From Theobroma cacao (lineage: Eukaryota > Streptophyta > Magnoliopsida > Malvales > Malvaceae): 64,000 nt of DNA. The notes under the pieces are model-generated. The model ran no database searches, was not told where the DNA came from, and saw only the letters and a list, made by a program, of their open reading frames with translations. How positions within the stretch are numbered: position 1 is the first letter of the stretch; every line of letters starts with the position of its first letter. The stretch covers positions 7,522,986 to 7,586,985 of the forward strand of contig NC_030858.1 of NCBI RefSeq assembly GCF_000208745.1, given 5' to 3'. The position numbers were made by a program, and so were the translations under genes. This document shows positions 49,500 to 60,559 of the stretch, in pieces.

Positions 49500-50528
49500 C
49501 CGTCCTCTTCTTTACTTCGATAACCCACTCTTCTTTTTCCTAATTTCTCAAAAACCCCCAAACTTTAGGGTTTCTCCCCTCCTCCGACTCCAAGCCCAGC
49601 ACTTGCTCAATCTGGTAAAATTTCCCCTTTAAACTCTCTTTAAATTTATCATTCAATTTTCTCTTTTTAAATCTAATTGTTATGTTTTTTTTTTCTTTTT
49701 GCATGCATTAATTAGTTTAAATTATTTTAATTCTTTTGCATGCAATGGGAATTCTTGAAGCTTAGTGGAAAATGTAATTCAGTTTATCGTTTAGATTGGT
49801 GGTTATTTGTTAAAGGTTCTTGCTTTTGATGGGTTTGCTGATTGGATGATCATGACCGTTGGTTTGGTTGACTTTGTTTAAAATTGTTTGCCCAGCCGAC
49901 TAGCAATGGAGGACATTGACCCATTTGGTTTTTGGCAGCTTTTTCATCTGAAATAAGCTTACATTGACAACGCATTTTAGCTGTTTATTTGTTTAACTTT
50001 TAGTACTTATTAAAAATTATTGGTTAACTATGGGATGTTACTTGTAAATATAAGTTTTTAGTAAAAGACATTCTTTTTGTCATGTTGTGTATCATATGTT
50101 TTTGTTACCAATGGTAGAGATTGTTAAGTGGGTCCAATGGGTTAATGGTTAAAGACAATGTGCTCTGCTATGCTTTTGAGGAATACTTCGATGATCAGTC
50201 AATTAAAACATGTGTCTTCCACTTAGTTAAGCGGAGAAGACTTAACTTTCTTGGACTCTTGGTTCTAGCTAAAATGCCAACTCTTGTGTATCTGTTGTAT
50301 GATAGGGGAATCTGAAAATTTCTATCTATTCTGTAATGTCTGGGTTGATATCTCCATAATCCATTACTTGCCTTTCATGCGGTACTGATATAATGATGGT
50401 TGTAGGACCTCTCTGTAATGATTTTAATATTTGGCTTGGTAAAACAAGTTGTATGGTTAAAAGCAGGAAATTTATCTTTTGAGTTTATGTAAAATATTTT
50501 TAAAATTTATTGCTCATTTGATTCTCAG
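49500..50528 (+). other. Probable 5'-UTR exon and 5'-UTR intron of the MUSTANG gene
   Basis: A pyrimidine-rich leader-like segment (about 49550-49612, gggtttctcccctcc) ends at the donor-like ctg/gtaaaa (49614). An acceptor, gattctcag, ends at 50529, about a dozen bases before the ATG at 50541. The ~0.9-kb interval between them lacks coding character. Long 5'-UTR introns are common in this family. Confidence 0.5.
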
Positions 50529-50540
50529 AAGTGATTTGGA

Positions 50541-53397
50541 ATGGCGAGGGGAAAGCTGATCTTGATTTGCCAGTCTGGTGGTGAATTTGTGACAAAAGAT
50601 GATGGATCCTTGTCATATGCTGGAGGAGAGGCATATGCCTTAGATATCAGTCCTGAGACAGCATTTGATGATCTCAAGTACAAATTAGCTGAAACATGTA
50701 ATTTGGAATATAAATCTTTGTCCATCAAGTATTTTCTCCCCGGAAACAGGAGAACTCTAATTACGTTGTCTAATGACAAAGACCTGAAAAGGATGTATGA
50801 TTTTCACGGGGACTCAGTGACTGCAGATGTTTTCCTTACAGGGAGAGCAGGCTTTAATCGTCTACCTTTTGACATGCATGCGAACAGGTAATATCTCTCT
50901 ACCTGCAATTATTAGTACCTCCTAAAATTCGTTGTTTTTTCTACTTTTTAGTCGTATTACAGTATAGGTGAATCGCGTTGTCATTGCATCAGCAAGCAAA
51001 ATGAGCATGTGCTGAAAAAATCCATGTTCTTTGATGAGTGTGAGTGTGCCTCAGTATTGTTGTGCATATTGATTAGTCGTGGATTTTGCAAAATCCAAGG
51101 TTGCCTTAAGATCAGTCATCACTTGCAGGCAAAGTGGCAAAAAACTAGCCGAAACTGTGACTATGACGGCAGCTTTTCAACCTGCTGCCACTAGTCCTGC
51201 TACGTACAAAGTTGCACCTGGCCTGAAGGATGTTCCTGTTGCTATAGCAACCCCTTCTGACTCTGCAAAAGCTGTCAACTCAATAATCCGAAGTCCCACC
51301 AGAGCAGCAATTACCTCAAAACGTACTGCCCATAGCATTGCTGATGGTCTTTTTGAGGTTAGCGTTGCTGATGGAACTGCCCTTAGCACAGATATAATTG
51401 ATATGAGTGCTTCTCCTGCTGATACTGTTAAGAAACGAAGGCGCACTGCCTCCTGGAAAAGTGGTGCAAATGGTCTTACCATTGTGACTGTTGCTGACAA
51501 TCTTGAGAAGGGAAATACTACATCCCGGAAAAAGAATGCCAGGAATCACAAGCTCACTGTGGTAGCTGATAATATGGAGCAGCATATTGAACCCTGGGTA
51601 GATAATGCAGATTTTGACTTTGCTCTGCAGGACTCTAGTAATGCTTCACCGGAGAAACTGGTTGCCTCATGGAAAAATGGCATTACTGGTGAAGGCCAGG
51701 ATTTCAAAAGTGTGGTGGAATTTCGTGATGCTCTGCAGAAATATGCCATTGCACATCGCTTTGCATATAAATTAAGAAAGAATGATACTAACCGCGCTAG
51801 TGGCGTATGTGCAGCTGACGGCTGTCCTTGGAGGATTCATGCATCTTGGGTCCCATCTGCGCATGTGTTTAGGATTAAAAAATTGCACAGATCACATACA
51901 TGTGGTGGGGAATCTTGGAAGACTGCTACGCCGGCTAAAAATTGGCTGGTGAATATCATAAAGGATAGGTTAAGAGATAGCCCACATCACAAACCAAAAG
52001 AAATCGCTAATGGCATTCTTCGTGATTTTGGGCTTGAGCTGAACTATACACAAGTTTGGCGTGGAATTGAAGATGCTCGGCAGCAACTTCAGGGTTCATA
52101 CAAAGAGGCGTATGGTCAGTTGCCTTGGTACTGTGATAAGATAGAAGAGGCAAATCCTGGTAGTTTTACGAAGCTTCTTATTGGAGATGATAGAAAATTT
52201 CAGCGTCTTTTTCTATCTTTTCATGCTACAATTTGTGGTTTTGAAAGTGGTTGTTGTCCGCTTCTTTTCCTTGAGGCCACCCCTTTGAAATCAAAATACC
52301 ATGAAATTTTGCTCACAGCCACTGCACTTGATGGTGATGATGGGATTTTCCCAGTTGCATTTGCTATAGTAGATATTGAGAATGATGAGAGTTGGCGTTG
52401 GTTTTTGGAGCAGTTGAAATATGCATTGTCAACTTCTCGTTCTATAACCTTTGTCTCTGATAGAGATAAGGGATTAATGAAGCACGTGCTAGAAATATTT
52501 GAGAATGCTCACCATGGTTACTCAATATACTACTTGATAGACAGCTTCATACAAAACTTGAAGGGTCCATTCCATGGGGAAGGGAGGGCTTCATTGCCTG
52601 GAAGTTTCTTAGCTGCAGCCAGAGCAGTCCGACCTGATGGGTTTAGGATGTACACTGATCAAATAAAACGGGTTTCTTCCAGTGCTTATGATTGGGTCAT
52701 GCAAAATGAGCCTGAGTACTGGGCAAATGCATTTTTCAAGGGTGAGCATTTTAATCACGTAACATTTGACATTGCAGAGTTATATGCTAACTGGATAGAG
52801 GAAGCACGAGAACTACCCATTATACCGAAGGTAGAAGCACTAAGATGTAAAATAATGCAGTTGATGAATGGTTGTCAAATGGAATCAAGTAACTGGTCTA
52901 CAAAACTTACTCCATCTAAGCAGGGGAAGGTACAAGAAGAATGTGCAAAAGCATGTGGTCTAAAAGTATTATTTTCATCCGATACCCTTTTTGAAGTTCA
53001 TGATAATTCCATTAACGTAGTGGATATTGATAAACAACACTGCAGTTGTGCGATGTGGAAGCCAACTGGGCTTCCTTGTCGTCATGCTATTGCTGTCTTT
53101 AACTGCACGAATAGGAGTCTATATGATTATTGTTCAAAATACTTTACAGCTGATAGCTTCCGATCAGCATACTCTGAGAGCATAAACCCTGCTTGCACCA
53201 TTGCTTACCCCAGTGGAAATGAAAAAGATGCAATAGAAGATTATGAGCAGATAATTCCTCCATGCACCTCACGGCCACTGAGCCAGCAGAAGAAAATTAG
53301 GCGAACCAAAAGCCAGGGTATTATCAGAAGATCAGTCTGTTGCACTAGGTGCAAAGGAGTCGGGCATAATAAGGCTACATGCAAGGAAACCTTATAG
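50541..53397 (+). CDS. MUSTANG-B type domesticated MULE transposase with PB1 domain
   Basis: MUSTANG genes are plant genes domesticated from Mutator-like transposases; Arabidopsis mug mutants show growth and flowering defects. Exons 50541-50887 and 51129-53397 give 871 residues. Domains: PB1 (about 3-95, starting GKLILICQSGGEFV), a linker with three loose VxVADN-type repeats (about 180-260), MuDR-type DNA-binding region (about 305-379; VCAADGCPWRIHASW, HTCGG), MULE transposase core (about 470-600; LLFLEATPLKSKYHEILLT, FVSDRDKGL), SWIM zinc finger (CSCAMWKPTGLPCRH, 754-768) and a C-terminal CCHC knuckle (854-867). The first catalytic acidic residue is Glu498 (LEAT), where active MULEs have Asp (DGT). 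No terminal inverted repeats were seen near the gene. MUG5-8 are the closest Arabidopsis genes by architecture; I cannot say which. The start sits at the PB1 domain, just after a splice acceptor. Confidence 0.92.
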
Positions 53398-53469
53398 TGA
53401 ACATGTACTCCCTCTTGTATGTATCACGCTGTACAGCTTTCATGATTACGTTATATATTCCCACTCCCT

Positions 53470-54745
53470 TTGAATATCATCACGATGGCCTCTGCATTTG
53501 CATGGCTAACGTGTTGTGTTATTCAAAGTTGCATATATGTCTTTAGGCTAAATTAGTTAGAATTTGAACCAATCTTACCATTGTTCCTAAAACCGATTTT
53601 GAAGAGCAACTAGCCATATTTCTGAAATGCCTCCTGGGTATCTGGTTTCGAGTTATTAAGAATATGAATAGGTTGTAGGGGTGAATCAGGTTCAGGCTTA
53701 AATGCCTTCAACCAAATGGGTATTTGACTATTTGTTCAACTTGGACTGGGCATTTCCTTTTAATTCCCCTCAGAGGATGATGGAAGCCAAGATTTTCATT
53801 AACCTGAGCTAACTCAGCTTCATACAAGGCTTGAAACCTAAGAACAAGCATAATGCTAGGAAATCTGGAAATGGTTGTAATCTTTAATCGTCTATCCTCC
53901 ATCTGCTCGATAAGGCAGTGAATGCCGTTTGGGTAGGTTCTTGCCATGGTTAATTGCGGTGGAAAATGTTATTTAGTAGCATTTAGCTGGGTTCGGTTAC
54001 TAGTATTCCTTTCATTCATTAATGCCACTGTAACTCTTGCTTGTGGTAAAGGAACAGTCGCGGACATTTTAGTAAGAGGCAAATGCCCAAACCCATTTCT
54101 AAACCCAGATGCTGTATTCTCTATAGTCAGGACCAGTCTCCACTTCCATGCAGCCTCTACATATGAACGACGCTTCTTAAAAATGAGCTTTGGATGGCTC
54201 TTTGTGCCTTATCTTTTACTTTCTAATAAAACTTTAAAAGTGAGATTTAGATGGCTCTTGGTGTATTATCATTTTATGATTTTCAATAGAATGTAACGTC
54301 AAGTATTAAATTATTGAAAAACATATCATTATAATTATTGTTATATATAAAAACATGTCTTCCATCTTTAAAGGGTTGCTTTGAATTAAAATGATCATAA
54401 ATGGTAAAAGATTGTTTTCACAAATCATTTATTTAGACTATTAGATGGCAGAATTTGTTTCAGATTATTGGTTTTTTTTTCTATGCAAGTTTTACTTTTA
54501 ACTCTTTTCGAACTGTATATATAATCTCCATGGGCAACTAGTGTTCATATATCAAATCATGTCAAGTACTGTGCTACATAGTTTTACTTAACCTAAGGGC
54601 CATTGTTGATTTTAAAATCATGCATTGCCTCTGAATACAAAAGTCGCATGTATTTGTTGGAATTTTGTTCTACTGGGACACACTATTTTGTTCTGTTGTC
54701 ATAAACCATACAAACCTAGCCTTTGTAAGTATCTTTGATGGGGTT
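53470..54745. other. Intergenic DNA downstream of the MUSTANG gene
   Basis: The first part is its 3' UTR. A plus frame at 53946-54296 begins with a hydrophobic stretch and contains ARGKGT-like and FLNPDA-like segments, but resembles nothing I know. An approximately 30-bp imperfect repeat (agctttggatggctctttgtg and agatttagatggctcttggtg) lies at 54185-54262. Confidence 0.35.
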
Positions 54746-54762
54746 ATATTTCTTTCTTTTAG

Positions 54763-55760
54763 ATGGATAATAATTCTTTGCATGCAGCAGTTATCTGTGC
54801 AGCTGCTTCCGTAATAGCTTTTGGAAGTCTTTTTGTTGAAAGACAGAGATCTGGGAACAATATATCTATTGATTCTAGTGTCAATCGAGATCAAGAAAGA
54901 GAGATGTAAATTGACAGTGTTTTTGTACAGAGGTGATGCCTATTATATGAACCAAATGAGGATGAGATCAATTGCATTTTTAAGTAGGAATAATTTACTA
55001 AAATCAAGTAGAGATGTGTTTGTGAGAGAGCAAGTGACTATATTTTTGCATCTAATTGGTCATAATGTAAGATTGCTAGTGATTAGATCAAGATATTTTA
55101 GAATTATCTTAAAATTAATATTGAAATACTATAAAGATATGATTAAGTTATTTTGTGATTCCCCTCCGCTTGAAATAGAAAATAATCAAATATTTTATTC
55201 ATACTTTAGAATACGGATTAATGATAAAAATGATTTAGGCAAACAAATTTATGAGGACAAAGAGAAGGTATGTTACGTATATATATTTTTCTAAAGCTTT
55301 ATTCTATTATTTTCATATTATATGGTAGAAAATTAAGTCTTTGTTTAATAAAATGAAACAAACAAATTCAAAGCATGAATTTTTTTATCAACAAAGAGAC
55401 TGACATGTACAACGAAATGCCATTAATTGTTTGAGAAAAATATACCAATTGATAGCTTCGTTAAATCTTTTGCTGATATAAAGTTGAAAGAGAACAATGG
55501 AACTGCCTCAATTGATAGCTTGTACACTAGGAAAATGAGGTTGATGAAGAGGTCAGACGTGGACAACATCTTTACCAGTTGGAACTTCACTACCACGATC
55601 ACATCGCAAAAGGCATCACAGTTCCACTGTTGAAGATGACAAACTTGACAAAATGTCAAAAAGATTGAGAGATATTGCCTTTGATGTTGTGGTCTTTTAT
55701 GAGCAAGTGATGAAGATGGAAGGGTTGGATGATGCATTTCTTGCCTTTGCTATTTAAGGT
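54763..55760 (+). pseudogene. PIF/Harbinger-like (HARBI1-type nuclease) N-terminal remnant
   Basis: A frame starting at 54763 (MDNNSLHAAV) encodes about 47 residues ending NRDQERE before a stop. In a second frame from about 54905 the sequence continues CKLTVFLYRGDAYYMNQMRM, LLKSSRDVFVREQVTIFLHL, IGHNVR and KLILKYYKDMI, which is the N-terminal helix-rich domain before the nuclease in plant HARBI1-like proteins. The DDE catalytic core is missing. From about 55440 to 55740 there is another decayed frame with KMEGLDDAFLAFA-like sequence, perhaps from the Myb/trihelix partner ORF of the same element type. Frameshifts and stops make it non-functional. Confidence 0.65.
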
Positions 55761-55769
55761 AAAAGGTAT

Positions 55770-56350
55770 TCACGGTCGAGAGTGCCAACTTTAGAAGAGT
55801 TTGGTCACAGAATTTCTTGTATCCTAGGAATAACAATTAAATTTTATGGTTTATGTAAAGTTTATTGGTTGGTTGTTAGATGATTTTAATTACGTAGAAA
55901 GATTATTTGTGGATTATTTTTATTTATTTATATATAATATTTTAAATGTTGAAAAAAAATATTTTCAATGTTGATTTATTTATGGTTTTATGGTGAAAAC
56001 TTTTTTAAGATAGTCTACGGTGAAAAAATATTTTTTAAGGGTAATTCAAATAATAAAAAAATTATTATTTTTAGTTTATCTAAATAATAAATATTATTAA
56101 ATTTTCTAATAAAATATCATTTATAAAAAAAATTAAGAAGTTAATTTTCGATTATCAAACATATTCACTATTGATTGTTATTTAAGTTCACTTTATCTAT
56201 GCTATATTTCTTTAACATATAAAACAAAAAGAAAAAGAAAAAGAAAAGAAATGTGTCCAAAAAAATATAGTGAAACCAAAAAATGTTTGGACCGGGCCTG
56301 AATCACCTACACCAAGCCCACGTAATTTAAAATCACTCTATTTCCTTATA
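55770..56350. other. AT-rich intergenic DNA
   Basis: No gene was recognised. This may include the decayed right end of the PIF/Harbinger-like element. Confidence 0.4.
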
Positions 56351-56352
56351 AA

Positions 56353-57168
56353 CTAGGGTTTGTTTGATAATCAGAAAAATAATTTGGGGGTGAAGAATTT
56401 TTTTTATGTAAAATATTTTATAAGAAAATTAATATTTTCTGTTGTTTGGATAAACTGTCAAAAATATTTTCTATTATTTGCATTTTATGAAAAATATTTT
56501 TCATCATCACTGAAAGAGTTATTTGGATATTAAAATAATAAATAAAAATTAAATACAAAACAATTATGTCATTTGATTTTCACATTAAAATTAAAAACTG
56601 AAATAAAATTGAAAAAATTAATAATGATATTTTTCAAGTGTTAACCACATATTATAATGAAAGTAAGCTCCAATTTTTCAAAAAAAATTTTCATCTCATC
56701 ACTTTTTTTACTATAGCACTATAAAAATATCAATATTCAACAATTATATAAAACATTCAAAACCTATATTTATAAATGTGTATTCATTAAATAACAATCA
56801 TCGAAATTTTTTTTATTATAATTATTAGAAAAAATTTTTCCATTAATAAATAAAAATATTAATAACATTGAATGGTTTTATTAAAAATATTTATTTAATT
56901 TTAATAGTATTGAATAATTCAAATATTAACATTTTAAGTTAAAATTTTTTAAAACTGAATATTGATATATTTTAATTTTTTAAATTAAATACTAATATTT
57001 ATCAAATTTAATATGCTAAGCTTAGTATAATAACAGTTTTTCTTTTCTCCAAAAAAAATCTTACGCTTCACACAGACCTATGAGTATTTTTCCTGTTCGA
57101 TTAATAAAATATTTTACATTTAACATTTTTTAAAAAATATTTTACATCAAAACAAACGAACTCTAAGG
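56353..57168. mobile_element. MITE with agrgttygtttg terminal repeats
   Basis: The left end reads agggtttgtttgataatcag, with atgtaaaatattttat soon after. The right end reversed reads agagttcgtttgttttgatg, then taaaatattttttaaa. These imperfect terminal inverted repeats bound an ~815-bp AT-rich, non-coding interior. No clear target duplication was found, so the superfamily is open (hAT-like is possible). Confidence 0.5.
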
Positions 57169-57493
57169 ATAAATAGGGATGCTAAGGCATTGAAAATAAT
57201 GCATAATTTTTATGATAACCCAAACTAAGAATAGCGAGAAGTGCTGCTCCTTGCCTGCCAAGTAAAAATGGTTTAAGATACAGGCAGAGCATTTTCGAGC
57301 CTTCATGGCTCTCAAGTGGCTGTAATACTTGCAATATAATGCATGGTTAAGATCCTAATCTGTAAATCTTCAGCTTAGATCACAACAAACCGCCTGCATT
57401 TTATGCCCTTATTAAGTATGCCATATTTCTTCTAGAAAATTAGTATGCTAAATGTGCCCACCTCTGTACAATCACTCCTTTCTGCTAGAAGCA

Positions 57494-60453
57494 TCAAACT
57501 TGTGATAGTGAACCCGAACATAAAGGACATGGCGGGTCACGCCTATCCTCAAGGCTTGTTCTCTCTTCCAAACAATCTGCATGATATACATGCCCACAAA
57601 CTAGAACTGCCACGACAGAGAATTCACCAGAAGCCAGTGCATTTCCAAGTAAATAAGGTTTCCGTTTCAAATGCTTCTGACATATGCCACAAACAATCTT
57701 CACCTTGTCAAGTGATACTGCATCCATCACCAACGAACTAGACATTATTCGCTCTGGTCTGCTAAATGCTTTTTCCCTACCCTCTGCAAAAATTGGAAAA
57801 CAGAAGTCAATATGGCAAAAAACCATAAGCAGAGGATGTTGAAAATTTTATGCTGCAAAAATGATGAGACAAAAAATAAGTTTAAACTAGCACCATTTCA
57901 TTGAAGCTCAAATGATTCAACTCTTTAGTTATCTAAACAGTGAAAGAGAAGAAAGAACATGACTTCCTGAACTTTTGCTGAGAGTTTGATTCTATAAAGT
58001 TAAGTTTGGTATGAGTCCAAGTATCTTGTCTTACAATTTGTGTAATGATCTTGATGAGATAAAAAATTCATTTCCCAACTGTCACATTCTATGGAAACAT
58101 AGAGATTCTTGGCATGAAAACCAGTAAGAGTTGCATACAACCTCCATGGCGTCCAGACTCTGGGCTGTAGTGCTCAAACTTGAAGGGTAATCTGTCATCA
58201 TGTAAAGGACTAAACTTGCCATGAGAAGTTGATGCATTAGCAAGGCTGCCAGAATTCCGGCGTGAGTAGTGATGGCCATAGTAATGGCGTGATCGTTTTA
58301 GAAATATGGAGCGCCCAAGATTGTACTGGCGATTAGCAACAGAAGAGTTGGAATTAAGCAGCTTCACAGAATTATCTCCAACATCCACGCCAGCATCCAA
58401 ATTCAAAGATTGCTATAGAATAAGGAGAAAAAAAATAACGAAACAATGCAGACAATTCAGTTGACAAAGAGATGATTAAAAAAAAAAAGCACAAAGATAC
58501 CTAAGAACTATTCTGACCCACAGTTGAATCATATCCAATTTTCGTCCATCAGGTAAAAGATGTATCAAGATATGTTAGAAATGAGGAGAAGAACTATTTT
58601 CAAAAATGAATAAAGGAAAGAACAAACCTTTTTGGATAATAATTCTGTTCCTGAAGAGCACGGCATGTCGTCTGCAACATTCAATATAAAGCACAATGAG
58701 TATTCACATTCTGATTGTTGACATCTAAACGGGAAGATGTTCTTAGCAATTTTCACAGTATCAGATTATTAAACTGAAGATAACAACCAAGTCCTCCGTT
58801 GCATGAAGATATTTCTTTTTCCTTGATTTGAAAGCAACATGACCAAATCTCATCATGACACATCAAGATAGCAATCCTATGCTAAACCAAAAATTGGGAT
58901 AACAACTCAGAAATAAATGTAGCAAATTGCAGAAGCTAATGCGAACATGGTACACTTAAAGACAAGTAAAAATAGAAATAGAAAATAAAAAAAAAGCGAT
59001 AATTTCCATTTCCTTTCTAACACAAACAGGAGCAGATCAACTTAATAGCATATATAGAAGGCCTAGAGGTTGAAGAAAATAAAATTGAGGTTCACTTGTT
59101 ATGATTCAAATTTGATGAACCTGTAAGGAGGATGTTCAAGCACAATGGTTTTCTACATTCAAGGGTATGCAAATTGCTTAGATGCTACCATGTATACACT
59201 CTCAATCTAGAGGTCCTACATTCAGCAATAAAATGTCAAACATCTTGAAAGGCATACATGAACCTAGACAGTTTCCAATCAAATAAATCAGAGAACAAAA
59301 TTGACAAAAGGAATATGTACATAAAAGTACATACCACATAAAAAATTAAGAAGAAGAAAAAAGGTAGGCTTCAAAACTGTTTAAGCTATTGTAAACTATA
59401 TAATTCCATTAGTCGTCCTTGCCAATAAAGGTCAAGATTAGTTATTCATAGCTATAATAAGGTGGCCTAACAAGGCTAGAGCAGTTCAAATGGCATAGGC
59501 ATAAAGTGGTTTACTGACAGTAGAGAAGTTGCAATGTCAGTCCTGAATATAACTAAAACTGAAAATTTGTGGGCCAAAGAAGTTTTAAAGAGGCAGGCAT
59601 AGAGAATATAATCTCGCAAAAGCATATAGCCACTTTACCATACAAACTTTGCAATATTTATCAACAGAATTCTCTAAGTTTCACAATAGCAAGTAGGATG
59701 GTATGATCAAAACACAATAAAATTAGGTCATGACATAAAAGGGGAAAGAAGCCAGACTGAGCTCTGTCCTTCAGAAGATTCTAGGCAACAGAACTGATCA
59801 TTGCAAACAAAAAAAAGAAAAGGTTGGATAGCAGAGTGCTAGGTAGCAATTAATTAAGTAGAAATCAGAAGTACATCAACAAAACTAACCAAGCAAGGGA
59901 CTGCATTATATCAAAATACAAGCATTGATTGTCCAACCTATTTTCTAACAAAATGAACCTCCTTTCCTCTTCATATCTCACATTGCATAAAATCCCAGAA
60001 ATTTACTCTGTACCCCATATCAAATATTCACATCAATAACAAGCATTTCCAGTGTCAATAAACAACAAGAGTAGCTTAAATTAGCAATTCAATAAATTAA
60101 AACCAAGAGGTATCAACAGAGAAAACAAGAAGCAAAACGTTAAATAATCCCACCGATTAACAAAGTGACACAGATCAAATATAGCGGAAAATAACTAAAA
60201 AGAATAATAAAGAAAGCACTTAAAAACAAAACTGGAAACCCCAATTCTTAAAAAAGCAAGAATAGACATACTCAATAATTATTGCACCGAATTCTTACAA
60301 AATTGGCCAACATTATTCATGCACCCAAATATCTCTTTGTTCCAAAACTTTATAGAAACAACAAATAAAAAAAAAAAAGAAGGAAAGAAACGTACCCGAA
60401 GAAGAAGGAAGGTCGAGATTGTTAGGTTGGGAACTTCTCTTTCTCTTCCCCAT
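57494..60453 (-). CDS. RING-H2 zinc finger protein (putative E3 ubiquitin ligase)
   Basis: Four exons (60453-60396, 58671-58628, 58412-58142, 57783-57494) keep phase and give 220 residues. The N-terminus MGKRKRSSQPNN is strongly basic and could act as a nuclear signal. The middle is Ser/Asn/Tyr-rich and probably disordered (SSVANRQYNLG, FLKRSRHYYGHHYSRRNSG). The C-terminal RING-H2 spans about 148-214: CGIC, then a long loop with KRKPYLLG and EFSVVAVLV, CGHVYHADC, and CPLC. All eight zinc ligands are present, so E2 binding and ligase activity are plausible; substrates are unknown. Plants have a small conserved family with this layout; I know no established symbol. Intron 1 is long (1.72 kb). 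The start was chosen as the first in-frame ATG, preceded by AT-rich leader. Confidence 0.88.
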
Positions 60454-60559
60454 AATATTAAATTCAGACAAAGAAAAAAAGAAAGAAACAAAATATAGTA
60501 AATTATCCAAAATTAAAATGGTAGAGAAAGTTTTTTGGGAAGTAACATTCAACGGCTGG

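Noticed and set aside
57494..57826. The 110-residue open frame as a complete small RING protein
   Set aside because: Its first 15 or so residues are intron translation; the upstream exons join in phase to a longer conserved protein.
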